A stretch of 64,000 bases of DNA from an uncultured Paraburkholderia sp. (GTDB lineage Bacteria; Pseudomonadota; Gammaproteobacteria; Burkholderiales; Burkholderiaceae): the NCBI GenBank assembly GCA_940746715.1, contig CALNWN010000003.1, positions 1 through 64,000 on the forward strand. The letters are read 5' to 3'. Positions 1 to 10,200 of this stretch are shown here, piece after piece. Both the position numbers and the translations under genes were made by a program. The notes under the pieces were generated by a model, which made no database searches, was not told where the DNA came from, and saw nothing but the letters and a program-made list of their open reading frames with translations. Every line of letters starts with the position of its first letter. Position 1 is the stretch's first letter.

Positions 1-77
1 TCCTCTACGCACCGCCGCTGCAAAGTGCCGATCCGGCCACACCGGCGGACCCGCAGAGCGCGACGCCGAATGTGTAG
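1..77 (+). CDS. C-terminal end of an unidentified protein (partial)
   Basis: The third frame is open from base 3 and ends at TAG 75-77. It gives a 24-residue Pro/Ala-rich tail (LYAPPLQSADPATPADPQSA and four more residues). The gene begins outside the window. The tail is too short to place in a family. A partner of the exoprotein downstream is possible from position alone, but the tail does not look like the aromatic-ended last strand of a TpsB porin. Confidence 0.3.
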   Translation, partial: LYAPPLQSADPATPADPQSATPNV

Positions 78-628
78 GTACTGAGATTGGGCGCTCGGAG
101 TGGGGACGTGCTGCCGGCAGCATGTCCCGTTCGTCTGCACAGGTCATCGGCGGAGGGCGTTGCCGCGTGCCGCTATCCTGTCACGTGGACGCGTCCCCGT
201 CCGGTTGAATCGACTGCAGTCGAATGGTTCCGGCGACGCGCGTCATCCGCGGCAATACGCCCAGCCTCGGCCGGCTCAGATCAGGCAGAGATCCACCGAT
301 CAGTCGCGGCAACTCTGTGTGCAACGGTGACCGGCGCCTCCAGATCTCCACGGCATGGCTTGCGTCAGCAATCGGGACCGGTGATGCCGTCGCCAGGCAG
401 GTACGGCGATGCTGACGACGTTGTTGTGGCGACCGTGTCGCAGCAGTTAGCGCGCCTTGGGCGGTTTGTCCGCTCCAGGTGAAAGACGCCTTAAGTTCTG
501 ACGCCGCGCGCCGATATACCCAACCAGGAGACAACACCTTGCCGAGTGTGGCATTCGACCGCTATCGCGCGCCCGTGCGGTCGCGTGCGAGCGCGCGCTG
601 CGTGGCCATTTCGCTGCCTCAGCCTTCA
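78..628. other. Unassigned stretch before the one-TM gene
   Basis: About 550 bases with only short overlapping frames and no recognisable protein, RNA or terminator. An open frame from 479 runs into the next gene. Its first 50 residues are Arg/Ser-rich and not convincingly coding, so I treat them as leader sequence. Confidence 0.3.
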
Positions 629-1204
629 ATGAAGCTCGCTCTGTCTTTCCATATCGCCCGGCGTGTCGGGCACCTGTTGCGGCGCCATGTGCTCGCCAAC
701 GCGCGCTTGTCTGTGAGTGCCGTGCTGGCACTGCTCGGGCTCGCAATGTTCGCGCTCGCTATTGCCCACACGGTGGTGTGGCGTCACGAGTTGGACGCGC
801 AGAGAAGACATGCGCTGAACGCCCGCAAGGAGCTGGATGGCCTGCATGGCCTGCAGGCTATCTTTCTGCAAGCGAACGCGGATTTTCTGCAAGGATTCGG
901 CAGTACCCGCCTCGCGTCGTTCGCATGGCCCGTGTCGCGCGTTGGCGCTGCGGTAGCCTGTTTCCAGCGGCTCGAACAAAGCTATGCGGGCGACAGCGGC
1001 GGCACTGCGTCCATCCAGTCGCTGCGGCAGGAGACAGCGCGTTGGGCGTGGCTGCTGGCGGAGATCGCGGTCAACGCGCGCAGCGCAAATGGTCACATGT
1101 CTGTCGACAGCGCGCAGCCAAGTAATTATCTGCAAAAAGCGACACCCCAGGCGCAAAATGATGTGATTATTACAGCGCGTCATTTGGGCCGACTGCCAAG
1201 CTGA
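629..1204 (+). CDS. Single-pass membrane protein, possibly a truncated sensor
   Basis: Product unidentified. From the internal ATG at 629 the protein is 191 residues. It has a basic N-terminus, one hydrophobic helix at about residues 28-50, then a Gln/Ala/Arg-rich, probably helical region. This layout resembles the input half of membrane sensor kinases, cyclases or chemoreceptors, but no HAMP, kinase, GGDEF or MCP signalling domain follows before the stop. It may be a free-standing membrane protein or the decayed front half of a sensor. ATG 629 was chosen because the frame upstream (from 479) lacks clear coding character. Confidence 0.4.
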   Translation: MKLALSFHIARRVGHLLRRHVLANARLSVSAVLALLGLAMFALAIAHTVVWRHELDAQRRHALNARKELDGLHGLQAIFLQANADFLQGFGSTRLASFAWPVSRVGAAVACFQRLEQSYAGDSGGTASIQSLRQETARWAWLLAEIAVNARSANGHMSVDSAQPSNYLQKATPQAQNDVIITARHLGRLPS

Positions 1205-1294
1205 TCTGCGAAGTCATACGAAAAGAGGCGCCGCTTTCGACGGCCAACAGCACTGCGCTGCATGCGTGTTAGAAGCAATACCGAGAAGGCACAC

Positions 1295-3761
1295 ATGTCG
1301 TTTCGGTTCGCACGGCCATCCGATGAACATCCCAGTCGGTCACGCGTGTGCCTGCGACGCCGCTCGATGGCGGCCGCTCTGTCGCTTGCGGGATTCATTG
1401 CCGCTTCTGTCACACTGGCTGCCGGCGTTTTGCCGCAAGGCGGCCAATACGTCGGCGGCCAGGGCTTGATCAATACGAGCGGCAGTAACCTGGTCGTCAC
1501 GCAGCCCGGCAATTCGCGCGGGGTCATCGAGTGGAACAGCTTTTCGATCGGCAGGAACAGCGTCGTCACGTTCCTGAACGGCTCAGGCGCCACGCTTAAC
1601 CGCGTAACGGGTGGGGCGCTTTCCACGATCCTCGGCAAGCTCAGTGCGACAGGCGACCTCTACCTGATCAACCCGCAAGGCATCGTGGTGGGGTCATCGG
1701 GCGTCGTCAGCACGGGTGGACGCTTCGTGGCATCCACACTCGACGTCTGCAACTGCGCATTCATGAACGGCGGTGCGCTGACCCTCTCAGGCGACTCACA
1801 TGCAAGCGTCGTGAATTTGGGGCAAAATCCGTTCGAGCGGCGGCGATATATTCCTGATCGCACGCCAAGCGGTGGTCAATGCGGGCTCAGTCGAAGCACC
1901 CAACGGAACAGCGGAACTCGGCGTGGGCGCGAGCTTGCTGCTGCAAGATTCTTCAAACAGCAAGCAACTCTTCGTGCAAACCGGCAGCAAAGGCACGATT
2001 GCCAACCTCGGGGCGGTGCAAGCCGCACAGATCAACCTCCAAGCCGCCGACGGCAACATCTATGCGCTCGCCGGCGGTGGCACGCGCACGCGGGCAACCG
2101 GTACCGGCAATCGCGACGGCCACGTGTGGCTGGTTGCCGACACGGGCAGCGTGACGCAAGGCGGCACCATCTCCGCACTAAATGCGGACGGCAGCGGCGG
2201 CACCGTCGACACACAGGCGACCAACCTGTCGTTCGGTCGCGGTGCACAAGTGCTCGCGTCGCAATGGAGCGTCACGTCGCCTGCTTTCACGATTGATAGT
2301 GCTGCCGCGCGCGCGTTTCACCGAAGCCTCGGGGCCGGCACCTCGATCAACGTGACGACGACGGGCGCGACCGGCGCGGCCGGCGATCTCGATGTGGCGT
2401 CCAGCCTGAACTGGCAAGGACCCGCCTCTTTATCGCTGGCGGTCAATCACGATGTATCCGTCGCACCGGGCGTCAGGCTCAGGAACGCGGGCTCCGGCGA
2501 TCTCACTTTGCGTGCGGACGCGTCGGGCATCGACAACGGCGGCAGCGTTCTCAATCGCGGCACGCTCGACTGGTCCGCGAGCACCGGCATTGTCAGCGCG
2601 CTATACGACATGACCGGCAGGTACAGCCCGGGCACCATCCTGACCAATAGCGCGTGGTCGGCAGCGCCGTTCAGCGGATTGCTGAAGCAGGTAACAGGCT
2701 ACAAGCTGGTGAATTCGTTGAAGGATCTGCAGCAGATTTCGGCGGATCTCGGCAGCAACTATGCGCTAGGCAAGGACATCGACGCGAGTGCCACCTCGGG
2801 CTTTCCCCCGTCTTTCGCATTTACGCCGATCGGCAACGGCGCGACTCCGTTCATTGGTCAGTTCGACGGCATGGGGCATACGATCAACAGCCTCAAGCCG
2901 TCCGGCACAGTGCTTGTCACGCCTAGCAACATGACGGGCGGGCCGGACCAGCGGTCTCTTCGGCGTGATCGGCGCGCCGCGGGGGTCGTGCGCAATGTCG
3001 ACCTGAACGGCCAATTGAGCAACCTGCAGGACTACGGCTCGTACGGTATTCTGGCCGGCTTCAACTACGGGCTCATCACCTACGCCCGCACGAGCGGGTC
3101 GGTCTCCACGTTTGCTGGCTATGCCTATACGTCGAGCGCGGGCGGTCTCGTCGGCTACAACTACTGCACCATCACCCGCTCTGGCAGCAGCGCCGACGTC
3201 TCTGCCGAAGGAACACTCGGCGGGCTGGTGGGCATCAACGCGGGCACCATCAGGCAATCGTATGCAACCGGCTCAGTGTCGGCGCAGGCGCACACTGGCG
3301 GCGGAGGAGGACTCGTCGGCGGCAACGCGGGCCTGATCTCCCAATCGTATGCAACGGGCCAGGTGTCGTTCCAGCCGGATTATTGTGGCGGCGGGGGCGG
3401 CAGCACCTGCAGCGACGGCAGCGCCGCACTTGTCCAAACCAACAACGGGACCATCGAGCAGTCGTTTGCTACTGGCCTCGTGGTCCAGCAGATCAACCCG
3501 GTTCTTGGGCCGCCGCCACTTGGCGTCGCGAGCACGAACAACGGCACCATTGCAAGCGACGTCTACTGGGACATTCAAACTACCGATGCCACGCGCGATG
3601 TCTATCGCGGCACCGGCACCTCGGCGGCGAAGGGTTTGACGACGGCGGAGATGGGCTCGCCGTCGAACTTCGCTCCCACTTACGATTTCAGTGCGACGGG
3701 CGCGTGGACCATGCCGGACGGCGCGACGCATCCGGTGCTTCGGTGGCAGCTTGCGCAGTGA
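1295..3761 (+). pseudogene. Two-partner-secretion exoprotein (FhaB/HMW-like) with GLUG repeats, frameshifted
   Basis: A secreted beta-helix adhesin-type protein of the TpsA class. An extended signal peptide ends near ASVTLAAG and is followed by the TPS domain, with the family hallmarks VVTFLNGSGATLNRVTGG and YLINPQGIVVGSSG. Near 1817-1830 the frame shifts; the expected continuation (SSGGDIFLIARQAVVNAG) lies in the next frame, which stays open to 3761. Around 2950-2985 the conserved SGLFGVIGA is out of frame while both sides are in frame, as if two indels compensate. Three GGLVG repeats at about 3135-3320 mark GLUG repeats. Alternative start at 1262. No TpsB transporter is visible. Confidence 0.75.
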
Positions 3762-4020
3762 GTCCAGCTTTTACGCGACGGGAAGCTCAGGCAGCCGATG
3801 AGATGCGTTCGCCGCGGCCAGGTCGCGGCCAATAGCCGCCGCTCGAGGTCGCTGTCCAATTCGATTAGCTGAGGGCTCGTCCACCGTCGCTCAATCGCCA
3901 GTCTCCGTCAAGCGAATTGACGGTGGCACTCCCTATCCCGGCCATGAAGCGACGGTCGACGATGAGCTCCACATCGTCGACAATCTCGGGATCATCGAAC
4001 AGCAAGTTTCTCGAGCAAAA

Positions 4021-4551
4021 GTGCCCGCGATGCGAGTATCCACCCACGAACGTAACGCGCAGCTTTGGAGGCGGCCCCTGTTCGGCGGCCTCCCCTCGTT
4101 AGTCTCGGCATCCGCTAGTCTTCACAACGTGCAGTCTGGAGATATATCGGCGCTCGGGCTGCTTTTCTTCGCGGCGTTCCAGGGAACGAGTGACGATGCT
4201 GGACAGAACGAAGCTCACTATGCGTCAAAGGCATCGGCGATTCTTGGAGGACGGTATGGCGAATGGATCCCCGAGGCGTCGTGGACCGTTGCGCAGACCG
4301 ATGGGCTCCGCTCCGCGTGCCTTGTGTGCAACTATAAGCCTTACGGTTGCCCGGTAATCGCTGTAATAGCCACTGCACCCGCAAACAAGAGGGTCGGCGC
4401 AGCCGGAACGTTGCTCGACGCCACAATGGCTGCATTAGCCGCGCTCGGTCATGTCGAATGCTGTGCGATGATCACCAAGGGCAACCTTGCCTCAGAGCAT
4501 TTGTTCGAAAGTCGCGGATTTTCCGCGTACGCCAACGTCTGCGATGCGTAA
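4021..4551 (+). CDS. GNAT-family acetyltransferase
   Basis: Acyl-CoA-dependent N-acetyltransferase of unknown substrate, probably cytosolic, 176 residues. The acetyl-CoA-binding motif A is seen as VIATAPANKRVGAAGTLLD at about residues 115-133. It is followed by a helix, a strand (ECCAMITKGN) and the typical C-terminal LFESRGFSAY of GNAT proteins. The start is a GTG at 4021; an ATG three codons later (4030) is possible. The same frame is open further upstream, so the N-terminus is uncertain. No operon partner is evident. Confidence 0.6.
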   Translation: MPAMRVSTHERNAQLWRRPLFGGLPSLVSASASLHNVQSGDISALGLLFFAAFQGTSDDAGQNEAHYASKASAILGGRYGEWIPEASWTVAQTDGLRSACLVCNYKPYGCPVIAVIATAPANKRVGAAGTLLDATMAALAALGHVECCAMITKGNLASEHLFESRGFSAYANVCDA

Positions 4552-4654
4552 GGCGGAGTCCGCCTCGTGTTGGAGAACTCGGTCAAGGCCCCCCATCGCA
4601 GTGGGCAATCAGTGGGCGCCTTATAGAACCTTGGCATGCTGAAAGAGGCCATGA

Positions 4655-5613
4655 ATGGGTATTCTCACGACTATCGCAATGGCCGCTGCTATCAATTCAG
4701 GGATTGCGTCGCCGACTGTGTTGGCGAACATTGCCGCGCCCGGTCCAGCAGGGCCGTTGCAAGGCACGCTACTTTCTCCTGCCAGACGAGACGCGCCGGT
4801 GATTCTGATTGTGCCAGGTTCCGGTCCGACAGACCGGGACGGTAACGGTCCGAATGGTCTGCGGGCCTCGATGTACCGGTTGCTCGCCGACGGACTTGTT
4901 GGTCGTGGTATCGCGTCCATCAGGATCGACAAAAGGGGCATGTACGGTAGTGCATCTGCGATACCTGACGCGAATGACGTCACGCTCGACGACTACGCCG
5001 CAGATGTCCACTCGTGGGTGGATACCATCAAATTTCCTGCGTGTGGGTATTGGGCCATAGCGAGGGCGGATTGGTGTCGCTGGTCGCTGCACAGCACACA
5101 GCCGATATTTGCGGTCTGATCCTGATATCAACAGCTGGGCGCCCGTTAGGAAAGGTTTTGAGGGAGCAGCTCCAATCCAATCCTTCGAATGCGCCTATCC
5201 TTGACGATGCCATGTTGGTCCTCGACACGCTTTAATCCGGGCGGACCGTAGACGCGACCAAGATCGATCCCTCACTGATGCAGTTGTTCAGGCCGCGAGT
5301 GCAACGTTTCCTCATGAGCGAGCTGGCAGTCGATCCAACGACGCTTCTGGCAGGTTACAGAAAGCCCGTGCTGATCGTTCAGGGATTGGAAGATCTACAG
5401 GTCGGCCGCGCCGATGCGCAATTGCTGAAGCATGCGAATCCTTCGGCTGAACTCGTGCTCATCGCCGGAGCCAATCACGTGCTTAAAGCGGTACGAACCC
5501 GTGACCGGAGAGACAACGTCGTCGCTTACTCGGACCCGGGCCGTCCCTTGGCCGATCATGTTGTCGAGGTTATTTCGACGTTCGTCGAGGAGTCGGTGGC
5601 GGCTCAACGATAG
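4655..5613 (+). pseudogene. Alpha/beta hydrolase, frameshifted with in-frame TAA
   Basis: A serine hydrolase related to S9-type alpha/beta hydrolases. The first frame carries the oxyanion-strand motif VILIVPGSGPTDRDGN and RIDKRGMYGS. Near 5025-5045 the frame shifts, and the nucleophile elbow GHSEGG follows in the new frame. That frame meets TAA at 5233-5235 and then continues in the same frame from 5236 through the Asp region (VQGLEDLQVG) and the His region (GANHVLKAV) to 5613. All three triad regions survive in the DNA, but no single frame encodes them. Two independent lesions make a functional product unlikely. Confidence 0.75.
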
Positions 5614-5799
5614 GCGCGGCAATAGCATTGGCTAATGCACTCCAAAGCTGCTTGGTAAGGCAGCCAGCAACGAGGAGCGTCCGTATCGGAGGTACGCAGC
5701 CCGCTGTTGATCTTAATCGGCCGTCATTCAAGCTGGGTGGGGCAGGTCGACACCCGTTTCCCCGAATTCAGCCGCCCACGCCGGTGAAGGTACAGCGGT

Positions 5800-6261
5800 T
5801 TAGTTGAGCCTTGATTTGAACCACGCAGCACTCCCCGAAGTCAGCAAAAACAGGCCGGCGACAGTCTCTGCGACAGTGACTGTGAGGCCCACCACGTTGT
5901 TCTGCTGGGCCGATAGCCTGTCCGCTAGCAGATGATAGAGGGTGGTCACGATGAGTGATGCCGTCACCAAAAGTGAAAGGTTTCTTGCCCAAGGCTTTCC
6001 GGCCGAAAGCCTCATGATGGTGATTGCGTAAAATACAAAAAATGCCAAGAGCAGCAAAAATAATGTGATGGCCCCTTCTTTTTCAGGGGCAGTGCTGAAA
6101 GGCGGAACACCCACTCCAGAAACGATTCGAATCAAAACAGCTGAAAATACAAGCCAATAGATCGCGACCGCGGCTCGCACTGAATTTGGAGCCTCGTTGT
6201 CGGGAACAAAGTTAAACGTGCCTTTCGCTTTCAAAAGGATCTCCGCAAGAGGTGTCATCAA
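5800..6261 (-). CDS. Small four-helix integral membrane protein
   Basis: Unidentified 153-residue inner-membrane protein. Four hydrophobic segments can be picked out at about residues 29-50, 66-84, 93-110 and 124-144, separated by short polar loops with positive charges (RLSAGKPWAR). Signature residues are absent, so no function is assigned. It stands alone between a hydrolase pseudogene and a LysR pseudogene, both of different orientation or condition. It is open from start to stop with sensible hydrophobic periodicity, which argues that it is real. Confidence 0.6.
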   Translation of the reverse strand: MMTPLAEILLKAKGTFNFVPDNEAPNSVRAAVAIYWLVFSAVLIRIVSGVGVPPFSTAPEKEGAITLFLLLLAFFVFYAITIMRLSAGKPWARNLSLLVTASLIVTTLYHLLADRLSAQQNNVVGLTVTVAETVAGLFLLTSGSAAWFKSRLN

Positions 6262-6281
6262 GCCGATCTAGTCCGCCAATC

Positions 6282-7469
6282 TTAGTAGTATTCCAAAGCG
6301 TTTACTAGCTCAATCGGAAGCCGCGCGGCGCGAACATTTCGATGTTCGATAAATGGCCGCTTTGCAGAACAATGACTGCTGTGGGGTAACGTACCGCCGA
6401 GCGCCCGCGCCGGTAGTCGCCAGCGCATATGCAAAACGCATAAGGCACTGAGCGGCCAACAGGCGACCTTCGCGGGCAACGAGGTTCGGAGATTCAGACG
6501 TCCGTTGTGCCCTGCAGGCGGCCGTTCAGATCGCGAGTACAGCCCGAGTGCCGCCCAATGGATAGCTGCAAGCAATGCAGCGCATCGCGCCCGCAAGAAA
6601 GCATGCAACTCGTTAATCGCGGGCGTCAGTTGCGCGCGGTGGGCGCAAATCAGGTGTAGCGGCGCAGGCTCGCAATACTCCGGCGGAAATAGCTCCACCA
6701 GCCGGCCTGCCTTCAAATCGTCGATGAGGTCTAGTCGCGACTTGTAGACAATGCCTTCCCCGGCTATCGCCCAGCGACGAACGGCATCGGCGTCATCGCT
6801 GATGCGATTACCCGTGACCGCCACGGTGCGCTCGCCGCCAGGCGGCGCAAAGCGCCACCGCTCATGTATCTGCTCGCTCCAGACTTACCGAAGGCAATTG
6901 TGTCGCCGCAGGTCGTCTACCTTGGTTGGCGCGCCATGCCGTTCGATGTATGACGGCGCGGCACACAATGCGCGTCGGTTGTTCTCGACCAGTTTCATGG
7001 CCAGAAGCGACGAATCGGGCAGCGTTCCGTAGCGCACGACTGCATCCAGCGGTTGGCGGATGAGGTCGGCCGCACGGTCGCTCATTTTCACGTGCAGCGA
7101 CAAGCCAGGGTGCAGGTGCTGAAATTCATCCAGCCACGGCAACAGCAGGTTTCGACCAAAGTCAGACGGAGCGGACAGCCGCAGCGGGCCGGACAGCGCC
7201 ACCCGTCCGTTTGCCAGGGCCTGCTCGCCTTGCTCCAGCGCACCAATCATGACCCGCGCATGCGGCAGGTAGCGCTCGCCGGCCTCCGACAGTTGCATGC
7301 TGCGCGTCGAACGTGTGAACAGGCGCGTATCGAGCGCCTTTTCGAGCCGCTGCACTGACGCACTCGCATGTACGGGCGCGATATTCAGCTGGCGGGCCGC
7401 CTCCGAGAAGCTGCCGTAGTCCACCGTGTGCACGAAGATCTGGACGTCATCGAGTCGAATCATTTTCAT
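6282..7469 (-). pseudogene. LysR-family regulator interrupted by TAA
   Basis: A LysR-type transcriptional regulator divergent from the oxidoreductase at 7561, its likely target. The N-terminal winged helix is clear (SFSEAARQLNIAPVHASASV, then QRLEKALDTRLF), followed by the start of the effector domain. TAA at 6885-6887, after ..RRHNCLR, cuts the protein at 194 residues. Reading continues in the same frame (VWSEQIHERWRFAPPGGERT...) through the rest of the effector domain to about 6570. The frame then runs to 6282 with about 95 residues unlike LysR, so the natural stop also seems lost. Confidence 0.8.
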
Positions 7470-7504
7470 TGAAACGACGAAAGTGTTTGGTCGAAGAGGG
7501 CGTT

Positions 7505-7527
7505 TATCTGAATATCGACGAAAGATA
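7505..7527. promoter_or_regulatory. Candidate LysR box between divergent genes
   Basis: Inverted repeat TATCT-N13-AGATA containing a T-N11-A core, in the 91-bp gap between the LysR pseudogene and the oxidoreductase at 7561. Position and form fit a LysR operator; binding is inferred only. Confidence 0.35.
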
Positions 7528-7560
7528 GCATGTCTTCAACCATCCTCGGAGAACACTCCC

Positions 7561-8574
7561 ATGAAAGCCATTGGTTTCGATCAGAACCACCCCATCAGCC
7601 ACCCGCAGGCGCTGCAGGACATCGATCTGCCGACACCGGAACTGGGCGAGCACGATCTGCTGGTGGAAGTCAGAGCGGTGTCGGTCAATCCTGTCGACAC
7701 CAAAATCCGTCGCGGTGGAGATATTCCGGAAGGCGGTGCGCGCATCGCCGGCTGGGACGCAGCGGGGATCGTCCGCGCAACCGGAGCGTTGGCCACGCGC
7801 TTCAAGCCAGGCGACCGTGTCTGGTACGCCGGTGACATCACGCGGCCCGGCTGCAACAGCGAACTGCACGCCGTGGACGAGCGCATCGTCGGACCCATGC
7901 CGACATCACTGGACTTCGCAGAGGCCGCGTCGTTGCCCCTGACGACGATCACTGCGTGGGAGCTGCTTTTCGACCGTCTGCGTGTTCAGGCCGCGGACCC
8001 GACCGACAACAACGTGCTGCTCGTAATCGGAGCGGCGGGCGGCGTCGGCTCGGTTCTGACACAACTGGCACGCGAGCTCACTGGCATGACCATTATCGGC
8101 ACGGCCTCGCGGCCAGAAACCCGCGACTGGGTGTTGGCTCATGGCGCGCATTACGTCCTCGATCACCATCAGGCCTGGGCACCTCAGTTGGCCACGCTCG
8201 GCATAGAACACGTTACCCACGTTGCCGGGTTGAGCAACAGCGCCGCCTATGTGCCGCAGATCGCCGCCGTTCTGCGCCCGGAGGGCCAGTTCGCGCTCAT
8301 CGACGACCCGGTGGGTCTGGACATCGGTCCGTTCAAGGGGAAATCCATCTCGGTTCACTGGGAGCTGATGTTCACCCGTGCGATGTTCACGACTAACACA
8401 ATCGAGAGGCAACACGCGCTGCTGCGCCGAGCGGCGGAGCTGGTTGACCAGGGCCGCCTCAAGCACACCCTGACCCGACGCATTGACGGGATCCATGCCG
8501 CCGGTCTCGTCGAAGCGCATGTACCGGTCGAGGCAGGCAACACGATCGGCAAGGTCGTCGTCGCCAACCGCTAA
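7561..8574 (+). CDS. Zinc-type alcohol dehydrogenase-like (quinone oxidoreductase family) protein
   Basis: A 337-residue NAD(P)H-dependent medium-chain reductase of the ZADH/QOR type, cytosolic. It has the GroES-like N-terminal domain (VRAVSVNPVDTKIRRGG, GWDAAGIV, FKPGDRVWYAG) and the Rossmann fingerprint VIGAAGGVGSVLTQLA at about residue 158. The structural-zinc cysteine cluster of true alcohol dehydrogenases is missing, which is normal for this branch. ATG 7561 follows a purine-rich site (CGGAG) and fits family starts; the frame upstream is not coding. The heme-binding-like gene follows 24 bp on, so they are probably co-transcribed. The substrate is unknown. Confidence 0.85.
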   Translation: MKAIGFDQNHPISHPQALQDIDLPTPELGEHDLLVEVRAVSVNPVDTKIRRGGDIPEGGARIAGWDAAGIVRATGALATRFKPGDRVWYAGDITRPGCNSELHAVDERIVGPMPTSLDFAEAASLPLTTITAWELLFDRLRVQAADPTDNNVLLVIGAAGGVGSVLTQLARELTGMTIIGTASRPETRDWVLAHGAHYVLDHHQAWAPQLATLGIEHVTHVAGLSNSAAYVPQIAAVLRPEGQFALIDDPVGLDIGPFKGKSISVHWELMFTRAMFTTNTIERQHALLRRAAELVDQGRLKHTLTRRIDGIHAAGLVEAHVPVEAGNTIGKVVVANR

Positions 8575-8598
8575 TCCCTTTTGACAAGGAGCATCAAC

Positions 8599-9024
8599 AT
8601 GACATCGCAGATCATCAGCACGGCAACGATCAGCCTGGAAGCTGCGCAGGTATTACTGGCAGAAGCGCGGCGCGTCTGCGCCGCGCGCGGGTTCGCCGCG
8701 ACAATCGCCGTGACCGATGCAGGAGGTCACCTGCGCGCTTTCGAGCGTGCGGATACCGCCCCGTTCCTGACTGTTGACGTCGCCATCGACAAGGCATGGA
8801 CCGCCGCGTCATTTGGCATGGCCACGCACCAATGGAATCAGTACATGGCCGAGCCCGCCGTTGCCCCGCTGGCACACCATCCGCGGCTGACGCCGGTCGG
8901 CGGCGGAGTACCGATCTTCCACGAAGGGCATCTGGTTGGCGGCATCGGTATTTCTGGCGGATCATCCGTTCAAGATCATGAGGTCGCTGAGCAAGCACTG
9001 CGCAGCGCAGGGTTTCTGCAATAA
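8599..9024 (+). CDS. GlcG/HbpS family protein
   Basis: A 141-residue protein of the GlcG/HbpS (DUF336) family, whose members bind heme or cobalamin or accompany oxidoreductases of small organic compounds. Family features are the N-terminal helix (AAQVLLAEARRVC), the VTDAGGHLRAFERAD strand-turn and the C-terminal glycine-rich VGGIGISGGSS. ATG 8599 has a strong AAGGAG site seven bases upstream; a TTG at 8581 is in frame but overlaps that site. It follows the oxidoreductase at 7561 in the same likely operon. The exact function is not assignable. Confidence 0.8.
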   Translation: MTSQIISTATISLEAAQVLLAEARRVCAARGFAATIAVTDAGGHLRAFERADTAPFLTVDVAIDKAWTAASFGMATHQWNQYMAEPAVAPLAHHPRLTPVGGGVPIFHEGHLVGGIGISGGSSVQDHEVAEQALRSAGFLQ

Positions 9025-9336
9025 ACCGTGTGCTATCCAGGAGATGAGGCGGGGGCACGGATGACCGGATCATTTCGATAGCTGCCGTCGAAGCTCTGGC
9101 GGCTCGAGCGGCGGCTGAGGGTCGGCAAGGGAAGCTCGTCGATTGGCGCAATCAGCGGCGAGCCGCGCGTCCGGCGAACTTCCGAGGTCGGCCATAAAGA
9201 GCCACTTACGTTGCGATGTTCGCGCCATCCAGATGACGGCTCAACGCAACAGAACGGTCATAGAAGGACGCGGGCCGCAATCGGGAAGCGACCTTTCCGA
9301 CTAACCGCGACGAAGCCATCGCTCCGTATTGCCGAT
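9025..9336. other. GC-rich intergenic stretch with no gene
   Basis: About 310 bases between convergent genes. I see no coding frame or clear terminator. It carries the word GGCTCGAGCGGCGG at 9101-9114, which recurs exactly at 20313-20326 in another gene-free stretch and may mark a dispersed non-coding family. Confidence 0.4.
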
Positions 9337-10200
9337 TTACATCTGCCGGAACATGTGTGCGTATTGTTTGCTCACGGCGATCGCGTCATCGTAGCCGCGC
9401 AGCTTGATTGACGTTTTCCCTAGCGCGCTGACCGATGCACTCTCTACCTGATCGACGTTCACCACGGTGCTTCGATGCACCTGCCAGAAGCGCGCCGGGT
9501 CCAGTTGCGCAACCAACTCCTTCAGGCTCATCCGGATCAGCAGTTCGCCCGTACGCGTCGTGACGACGACATACTTGTCGGCAGCCTCGAAGTACAGCAC
9601 ATCTTCCACCGGCACTATCCTGATGTCGCTGCCGCTGGATGCGCGCAGATAGCGAAGCGGCGGCCTGTGGCCGCTGGCCTGCGCGTGATCTGCTCCAGCT
9701 GGCAGAGCAGTCGTTGCAAATGAGCTTGCATCTGGGTGCCCGGCATCGCATCTGTTGGCGCGCGAAAGCCGAACGCGCAACCTGTCGATCGTGCACGCGA
9801 GCCGCGCGCCATCGACCGGCTTCAGAAGATAGTCGATCGCGGCGGCATCGAACGCGTCCAGTGCGTACTGGTCGTAGGCGGTCACGAATACGATCTGCGG
9901 TGGCGACGCGAGCTTCGTGCATGTGCGTGCAACGTCGAGACCGGTCGAGCCGGGCATCGAAATGTCGAGGAATGCGACGTCCGGCTGCAAGGCAACGATG
10001 CGCTCGAGAGCATCGTCGCCGTTACCGACCGTCGCGAGGATCTGCAACTCCGGCCAGGCCGCCGTCAGCTCCCGGTGAAGCGCGGACGCGATCAGCGGTT
10101 TATCCTCGGCGATCAGCGCGGTCGGCGGCGCGCGAGAGACCTCCGGCGAAACGGCCTTACCGCTACCGATCGGTGCGACACCGGGCTGACGGATGTTCAT
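9337..10200 (-). CDS. LytTR-type DNA-binding response regulator
   Basis: Response regulator of the LytR/AlgR class, 287 residues. The receiver domain (about 28-145) has the acidic pair in IAEDKPLI, the phospho-acceptor Asp in VAFLDISMPG, and conserved FVTAYDQYALDAF and DYLLKPVD with the Lys. A Pro/Ala-rich linker leads to the LytTR DNA-binding domain (about 185-287; VEDVLYFEAADKYVVV, FWQVHRSTVVNVDQV). The start codon at 10200 overlaps the kinase stop (ATGA), so the pair is translationally coupled. An open frame continues upstream of 10200 but lies within the kinase gene. Confidence 0.9.
   Translation of the reverse strand: MNIRQPGVAPIGSGKAVSPEVSRAPPTALIAEDKPLIASALHRELTAAWPELQILATVGNGDDALERIVALQPDVAFLDISMPGSTGLDVARTCTKLASPPQIVFVTAYDQYALDAFDAAAIDYLLKPVDGARLACTIDRLRVRLSRANRCDAGHPDASSFATTALPAGADHAQASGHRPPLRYLRASSGSDIRIVPVEDVLYFEAADKYVVVTTRTGELLIRMSLKELVAQLDPARFWQVHRSTVVNVDQVESASVSALGKTSIKLRGYDDAIAVSKQYAHMFRQM

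Noticed and set aside
3865..4047. Possible small genes on both strands before the GNAT gene
   Set aside because: Short, without a ribosome site or family similarity; a CPRC motif alone is not enough.
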